Position numbers and translations under genes: made by a program | Source of the DNA: Trichomonas vaginalis G3 | Taxonomy: Eukaryota; Parabasalia; Trichomonadida; Trichomonadidae | Assembly (NCBI RefSeq): GCF_026262505.1 | Contig: NC_067203.1 | Span: 5,208,001-5,272,000 of the forward strand | Length of the DNA stretch: 64,000 bases | Reading direction: 5' to 3' | The notes under the pieces: generated by a model | What the model was told of the DNA's origin: nothing | The model's database searches: none | Seen by the model: only the letters and a program-made list of their open reading frames with translations | In this document: piece by piece, positions 58,491-64,000 of the stretch | Layout of the letters: each line of letters opens with the position of its first letter | How positions within the stretch are numbered: the first letter of the stretch is position 1

Positions 58491-59793
58491 AATTATGAAA
58501 CAACTAGGATAAAATGGATATGGGACATTCATGAATGCATTCACTTTTTTCAAGACTTTTTAATGAATTTCAAATTCCTCAGATTATTTTCAATAGATTT
58601 TCCGTACCATATCATTTTTATTAGACAAAGCTATCTTTTCGATGAAATTTTTGCAAAATACTCTTTTGAAAAAGATTTATGTAAATTTTTTGATAAAAGT
58701 GTCTTGAATGATTATCATTGATAATACCATTCCAATTGAATGCTGTTTTCGGCTGCTTTTATAAAAATTTGATCATATTGTACTCATAATTTTTTTTTGT
58801 ATTTTGGTCAAAAACTAAGCTAACATCAGCTGTATATTTGCATAAGCCATTAATAAGCTTTGTATAGGTTATACTGAGTTTAGACGATCATACAATTTAG
58901 ACTTTTTTCATTTAATTTAGTCTAACAAAGAGTATTATTCTTACTATTTGATTCATAAATATATATAGGAAATAATAGTTTTATACCTTAATATGATAAA
59001 ATTTTATAAAATTTTCCCTTCTCCTTTGGCATTATTAGTCATTAATAGATATATATTTAACATGATGGTTCTAAATATATGAATAGATAAAATTTTCCTT
59101 TCAATTTTACGAACCAAATTTATTACCATATCCTAAATTTTTTCTATGTTTATAGACCTTTGGAACTTTGTATGAAGTCTAAATATACATGTAGAGTATT
59201 CAAACAAAACAAATATCAAAATCTAAACCTTTGAATTACCTTCAATGCTTAACCGAATTACTAGATCTTATATATATGTGTGTACTAATACCTTTTGATG
59301 CATAAAAAACTCCAAAAGAGTTTCATTTTTAAAATAGTCGATATCAATTCAAAAAATTGAAACTATACCGTCAACTGTCAATTTTTCAATAGTTCGTTTT
59401 TTTAAATGTAATTGCTTTTTTTATATGCATTAATCATTTGATAGTAGTGGGATCAAATTACATATCTTAAAAATGTATTCCGAGTGGAAAAAAAATCAAT
59501 AGAATTGACCACAGATATCTGTTTAATCCAAAAATATTATTAGAATCATATTTAATAAAAATGCTATGCTTTTAGAAATAAACGGAAGAATAAACGCACT
59601 GTTTCAAACCGTCAAAATTGAATTTGTGTCAAATATCTTGAATTTACAATTTTAGCTATTTAGATAATTAGAGAAGCATTTGATCAATTTTTGTGTTAAA
59701 CAACTATTTTTCGAATTTCTGAGATATGAAAATTAATTCACTAACTTCTTAAAAACATGAATTGAATGAAAACTCTTAGAAGAAATGTTCATA

Positions 59794-59805
59794 TCACTTT
59801 CATTA
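59794..59805 (+). promoter_or_regulatory. Trichomonad initiator (Inr) of the fusion gene
   Basis: TCACTTTCATTA fits the T. vaginalis initiator (TCA+1 Py T/A ...) and ends immediately before the ATG at 59,806. The predicted +1 A is 59,796, giving a ten-base leader. This rules out the in-frame ATG at 59,785, which would lie upstream of the transcription start. Confidence 0.7.
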
Positions 59806-61890
59806 ATGGAGTACAAGGATGATTCCGAGTTCTTGGATGATATCCAGAAGTCCAAAACCCGATCCAAGGAAATCGTGAGAATGCAAATGCACTTAGCTTA
59901 TCTTGATGAATCAGAGCCCGCAAGTGAAGATGAAAATCAAGCACCAGCTAATGCCGAAGAATTTAAAGTTGTCAGAAAGTTTAGCTTACAAAAATTCCTT
60001 GAGGCACACCCAATCTTAAATGTCAAAGACCTTTGTAACTTTTCTTTGGATCAACTCTTGTATTTAGTTGATGTTGTTCGCGAGCATGAGTTTTCATCCA
60101 GACGCGGTCGGAAAAACGGTTGTGATCCATTAGATGCGTTATTCCTAACATTAACTTACTATTGCACTTATCTTCCATTGCAAAAAATGTCAGGAATTGT
60201 TAGTTTGAAACAGAGTTACCTCAGCAAAATCATTAACAAAACAACAAACAGGATGTTCCCAATTTTCATTGCTGAATTCATTCCAAAACAATATTCTCCC
60301 TGTGACAAGGAGTTCGATAACTTTCCAACATGTGTTGCTGCAGTTGATAGCTCTACTATTCCTTTTACCGTTCCTCTTGATCTTGCTGAGCGTAAAAGTT
60401 CATGGGATGCTAAAAACCATTGCAATGGTATGAAGGTTCAAGTTCTTGTTAATCCTTTAGGACAGGTAATTCACATGAATACAAGTTTTTTAGCTTCAGT
60501 TCACGATAAGAAAGTATTTGATTTATCAGGAGCTTCAGATTTTTTACATGTCCAACGTGGAGTTGAATCTGTTGCATTAGGACTTCTTGCAGATAGAGGT
60601 TACATCGGTATTCAGAAATACCATCCAACAGCCGTCATTATGCAAAGAGGTGATGACGAAGAAGTTACAAAACGCAATAATGCGATTGCACATGATCGCC
60701 AAATTGTCGAACGCCGCTTTGCACGCGATAAAAGTAATTGGAGTGTCTTGGCAATAGGATATCGTGGTGAAAAAGGCAATCTTCCACTTATTGTTCAAGG
60801 ATTGTTTGCTTTAGATAACTATCACATCGATTCCACACCTCTCAGTGAGAAGGATAACTGCGATTTTCCTTGCACTCCAAAAGATGAAAAAGAAGCTGCA
60901 GCAACACCAGAACCAAATGGTTCAGGAAGCCCAATGCCAAAGCCAAGATGTGTTCCAAAAGATCTTTATCTCCAAACTCCAGAAACTCCAATGAAGATTC
61001 CATCTCCACTAGCTGGATATGAAAAGATTGATAAGATACTTGTTAAAAGAACACAAAATGCAATCTACAACATCGAAACAAAAATGTCAATTCCAGGATT
61101 ACATAATGAGGGAGCTACCTGCCATGTCAATGCCGTTTTGCAAGTTTTGTTCTACGTAAATACTTTCAGAAAAGATGTAATGGAGCATTTGGGAGATGTC
61201 GAATATACGCCAGTGAAAGCACTTGCCGAAATTTATGATCAGATGTTGCACTACCGCCACAAGGAATACACAATTTCATGCTCACAATTCATCACAACAC
61301 TCGGCAAGCAATACTTCCAGCAGCAAGATGCCGATGACACATTTCAAAAGATTGTACATGATGTTACGGAATCAGCAAACAAACCAGATATTGCCGTTAC
61401 ATTCCAATATCAAACTGAGACTCCTGATGAAAGCTTCTATTCGGTTTCGCTTCACATTCCTCTTGGTGCAGCAGGTATTGATCAAGGAATTAAACAAATG
61501 TGCACAGATGATTCTCATATCAATGAAATCTCAACATTCCTCTGGGTCGACGTTCAGAGGAATTGGTCTGATCCAAATGTCTTCTTTGACAAATTTGAGA
61601 TCAAGAAGAACTACAAAACTCAACTCAGTGATGGAACGTATGTATTTAAGATACATTCCATTATTGCTTATCATCAAGGTCATTTCGTTGCCTTCGTCAA
61701 CAAAGGAAGAGTTTGGTTCATGCTCGACGATGAAATTACTTACATTGTTCCTGATGGTTTGATCAAAGGTCTTCAAGGTGGAGATGTTGGCAGCGATTTG
61801 TGGTCATATCTTGGTGGTGTCAAATGGCTTGCAAAATGTGTCATCTATCGCAAACACAAGTTCTATGGAGCTGGTGATGATGATGATTGA
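59806..61890 (+). CDS. DDE transposase fused to ubiquitin-specific protease, 694 aa
   Basis: Intact frame. Residues 1-50 are acidic. About 70-150 is a helix-turn-helix region typical of DDE_Tnp_4 transposases (FSLDQLLYLVDVVREHEFSS, LKQSYLSKIINKTTNRM). About 178-340 is the DDE domain: D181 in CVAAVDSSTIPF, D234 in ASVHDKKVFD, D263 in LLADRGYIG and E302 in IVERRFARDK. Residues 345-430 are a Pro/Glu-rich linker. Residues 432-690 are a peptidase C19 (USP) domain: GLHNEGATCHVNAVLQ with N434 and catalytic C439, QQQDADDTF near 505-513, YHQGHFVAFV with H626, and VWFMLDDE with D641/642. All expected catalytic residues are visible in both halves. The protein should cut and paste its transposon and could remove ubiquitin from itself or chromatin. 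The host-type initiator suggests normal host transcription. Confidence 0.85.
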   Translation: MEYKDDSEFLDDIQKSKTRSKEIVRMQMHLAYLDESEPASEDENQAPANAEEFKVVRKFSLQKFLEAHPILNVKDLCNFSLDQLLYLVDVVREHEFSSRRGRKNGCDPLDALFLTLTYYCTYLPLQKMSGIVSLKQSYLSKIINKTTNRMFPIFIAEFIPKQYSPCDKEFDNFPTCVAAVDSSTIPFTVPLDLAERKSSWDAKNHCNGMKVQVLVNPLGQVIHMNTSFLASVHDKKVFDLSGASDFLHVQRGVESVALGLLADRGYIGIQKYHPTAVIMQRGDDEEVTKRNNAIAHDRQIVERRFARDKSNWSVLAIGYRGEKGNLPLIVQGLFALDNYHIDSTPLSEKDNCDFPCTPKDEKEAAATPEPNGSGSPMPKPRCVPKDLYLQTPETPMKIPSPLAGYEKIDKILVKRTQNAIYNIETKMSIPGLHNEGATCHVNAVLQVLFYVNTFRKDVMEHLGDVEYTPVKALAEIYDQMLHYRHKEYTISCSQFITTLGKQYFQQQDADDTFQKIVHDVTESANKPDIAVTFQYQTETPDESFYSVSLHIPLGAAGIDQGIKQMCTDDSHINEISTFLWVDVQRNWSDPNVFFDKFEIKKNYKTQLSDGTYVFKIHSIIAYHQGHFVAFVNKGRVWFMLDDEITYIVPDGLIKGLQGGDVGSDLWSYLGGVKWLAKCVIYRKHKFYGAGDDDD

Positions 61891-62072
61891 AAACAGTTTA
61901 ATTTTTTTTAATCTTATTATAAGGGATAATTCTCTAAATATATGATTTTTTCTTAAGTTAGTGAATATTTTTCTTGTGTGCTTTTACTTATTTAAGTATT
62001 TAGTATTATTACTTAAAAATTTTGAACATTTATTTTATAATATTGAGATTTAAAATAAACTATTGCTCGATC

Positions 62073-63125
62073 TAAGGGTTTCGTTTTGCTAAAATTGTCA
62101 CTTTTATAGCATATTTGTTTTTGGATGTTTTGCGAAACCAAAAAAAACTATGATATACAATGTGTGTGTAAAGAAAATACTTTATTTACTAGTTAAAAAA
62201 TCATTTGGTATTGATCAAGTTATTTTTTCTGGATAAGATATTATATGGATAATTGGATAGAAAATACAATTATATAATCTTGTACCTGGTTTAATTAAGC
62301 TAATTGTCATCAGAAACTTGTAATTTTTATGAATTTCAGATTTTCTTTTCATTACTGCTTTTTTTAATAGGTCAAGTTCTTATTTACGTTATAAAGTATG
62401 ATATTTACAAATATCAAGTTATCATGTTTTTTGAGAAATTATGAGAAACAAACAAAAATGAAAAAGATAGGAATAGCAATGAATAGTGATGTGGGTATAG
62501 AAAATATAAGAGATATGAATGCAAAGCAATCAGTATTTAGGATATTGACCATAGATTTCGAAAAAAAATGCTGCATATTGAGCGAAAACTATGATTATAT
62601 TATAAGGCTGTCATTTAAAGCATAATGAAACTATTCCCTTTTCATTTTAATCGAATAAGATAGTAAAGATTTTTGAATTAGCTAGAAACTGATGAGATGT
62701 TTTCACAAATCAGATTTTTAATTTCTATAATGCATAATTCACTCAATATCTCAATTTTGATATTGCGAGATATTTTTGCTATCGGTTTCGCAATTTTGAC
62801 ACAATAGCAAGAGGGTTCTATATGCATTATTATCAACGTAGAATCTGAATATCATATCAGAAAATGTCGCAAATCTGACATTTACCCGACCAAATAGCAA
62901 AAATAATTGAATACTTTTCGCAAAAACTTTAAAAATCGATAAAAATATGAAATATAGATATTAAAGAGACTTTTTATATAATATTCATAAAGATTTTCCA
63001 AAAATATGATACCGCAAAATTAAAAAAGTGACGTCTTGAGTGGAGTCAAAGGTCGAAATTGCTAGCTAAATGTTTTTTTAGCGAAATTGCGTATTGTACG
63101 TTTTTTTCGCAAAACGAAACCCTTA
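62073..63125. mobile_element. Nested MITE-like inverted-repeat element, 1.05 kb
   Basis: Perfect 17-bp inverted ends TAAGGGTTTCGTTTTGC (62,073-62,089 and complement 63,109-63,125), flanked by a 7-bp direct repeat CTCGATC (62,066-62,072 and 63,126-63,132). No transposase; a 75-residue frame at 62,398 is not convincing. It lies inside the 3' flank of the fusion transposon and therefore arrived later. Family unassigned, because a 7-bp duplication does not point clearly to one superfamily. Confidence 0.7.
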
Positions 63126-63481
63126 CTCGATCGTATCTTTATTTGCTCTTTTAATAAAAAATCTAACTTACTATTGATTAGATATTGATTTAAAAACAAT
63201 AATATAATAGCATAATAAAATTTCTTTATTTCCCCGTACAAAGATATAGCCGTAACAAGACATTAACGTTTGGAAAGTAAATTTGAAAAAAAGTATTATA
63301 TTATAAAAGAAGTTACAAATTTTTAGAATATTTTTGTAAAATAAGAGCAAAAAGTAGAATGCAAACTCTTCGGGTACTAAAACCTGCCATTAAATTGAGA
63401 TAAATAATAGATTTTGTAAAATTTTGTTGTAATTCTTGTATCAGTCTTGCCTTGAGTATGAGTTTGAGTCTACCCTTGTTT

Positions 63482-63788
63482 CCATATTGCCTATTCCTGT
63501 TTTAACGCGGCTATTCCTATTCCAGTTTTTGGTGCTTTTCTATGATAACCAAATTGATTTAGTTATCATAGAAAAGAGACCATTATAATGCTTAAAATTA
63601 ATTATGTTTAGGGCCGGTTTATTGGGATAAGGAAGTTTATAATACGTGAACACTTGTTTCCTCATCGAAAAGTCATAACGCATAAAGTCGATGTTTCCTG
63701 AGTACAAAAAGTGACATATGACGCTTAACTCTTTATTCCAGATAATGACCATATTTATGGGATTAAAAAGTTTAGGAAGCTTCTCCCC
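63482..63788 (-). repeat. Right terminal inverted repeat of the fusion transposon
   Basis: Complement of the left end. The inner part has a ~20-bp local duplication (TATTCCTGTTTTAACGCGGC) not present on the left. It ends CTTCTCCCC and is followed by AAT. Confidence 0.85.
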
Positions 63789-64000
63789 AATTTTTTTCAG
63801 ATACTATTCAAAAAGCAATGAAATAAAAAGTTAAAATAAAATCATAATGGATAAATCTCAAATACTATTTCACAGCAACCAATAGAAGGAGATACAAAAT
63901 CATGAATAATTTTCTCTAAAGTTGCAGAAATTTGGATTACATAATTAATATTGCTACTTTCAAAACAAGAACTGATAGTGTAGATTTGAATTACTAAATT

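Larger units (their letters stand above)
58204..63788 (+). mobile_element. DDE transposon carrying a transposase-ubiquitin protease fusion, 5.6 kb
   Basis: Long inverted ends (58,204-58,490 and 63,482-63,788) begin GGGGAGAAGCTTCCTAAACT and are almost identical over most of their length. The trinucleotide AAT flanks both sides (58,201-58,203 and 63,789-63,791), a possible 3-bp target duplication as in the Harbinger superfamily; being so short it could be chance. One intact gene (59,806-61,890) lies in the middle. Its flanks, 58,491-59,793 and 61,891-63,481, are noncoding apart from a nested insertion at 62,073. With near-identical ends and an open gene it may be autonomous and recent. It sits 56 bp outside the Maverick. 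Confidence 0.8.

Noticed and set aside
62398-62625. 75-aa frame inside the nested 1.05 kb element
   Set aside because: Low-complexity AT-rich composition, no initiator motif and no domain. Expected by chance.

Overview
The window looks like Trichomonas vaginalis, or a close trichomonad. It is very AT-rich. The one clearly intact cellular-style gene (59,806) has a textbook trichomonad initiator (TCACTTTCATTA) directly against its ATG. Almost everything else is mobile DNA of kinds known to fill this genome: Maverick/Polinton elements, a Mutator-like insertion and other terminal-inverted-repeat elements. This identification rests on pattern recognition, not on a database search.

Layout. (1) 1-20,285 is one copy of a large virus-like element, here called element E. 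It lies in reverse orientation and is cut by the window edge. (2) 20,286-27,351 is host-like AT-rich DNA holding a 1.58 kb Mutator-like insertion with a 9-bp target duplication, a decayed membrane-transporter gene, a second inverted-repeat element and a 3 x 132 bp tandem repeat. (3) 27,352-58,147 is a Maverick with matching terminal inverted repeats; its own genes are at 49-57.7 kb (fibre, integrase, protein-primed-type DNA polymerase B, zinc-finger protein, unknown protein). (4) 27,650-46,640 is a second copy of element E, opposite in orientation to copy 1. It sits inside the left terminal repeat of the Maverick and its far end is hidden by a 25-N assembly gap. (5) 58,204-63,788 is a 5.6 kb DNA transposon with ~290-bp inverted repeats and one intact 694-residue gene that fuses a DDE transposase to a ubiquitin-specific protease. 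A ~1.05 kb inverted-repeat element is nested in its 3' flank.

Element E combines an integrase remnant, an A32/FtsK-type packaging ATPase, a probable double-jelly-roll major capsid protein, other probable virion proteins and a 1,054-residue core-like protein. It also carries a superfamily-3 helicase; no DNA polymerase B is visible in the part seen. This resembles a Polinton-like virus more than a classical Maverick. Its accessory half is packed with KilA-N proteins (one joined to a GIY-YIG nuclease), repeated HNH nuclease genes and mosaic intergenic repeats. It also has unusual cassettes in which two blocks of short direct repeats flank a common AT-rich core between divergent small genes. Two upstream motif classes divide the genes into a replication/accessory set and a virion set. 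Both E copies and the Maverick are treated as fossils: both E copies are broken, copy 1 more heavily. The two E copies are still very similar, so E is a recent arrival and copy 2 is younger than the Maverick it interrupts.

The two strongest candidates for something undescribed are the transposase-deubiquitinase transposon and the iteron-like divergent cassettes of element E.
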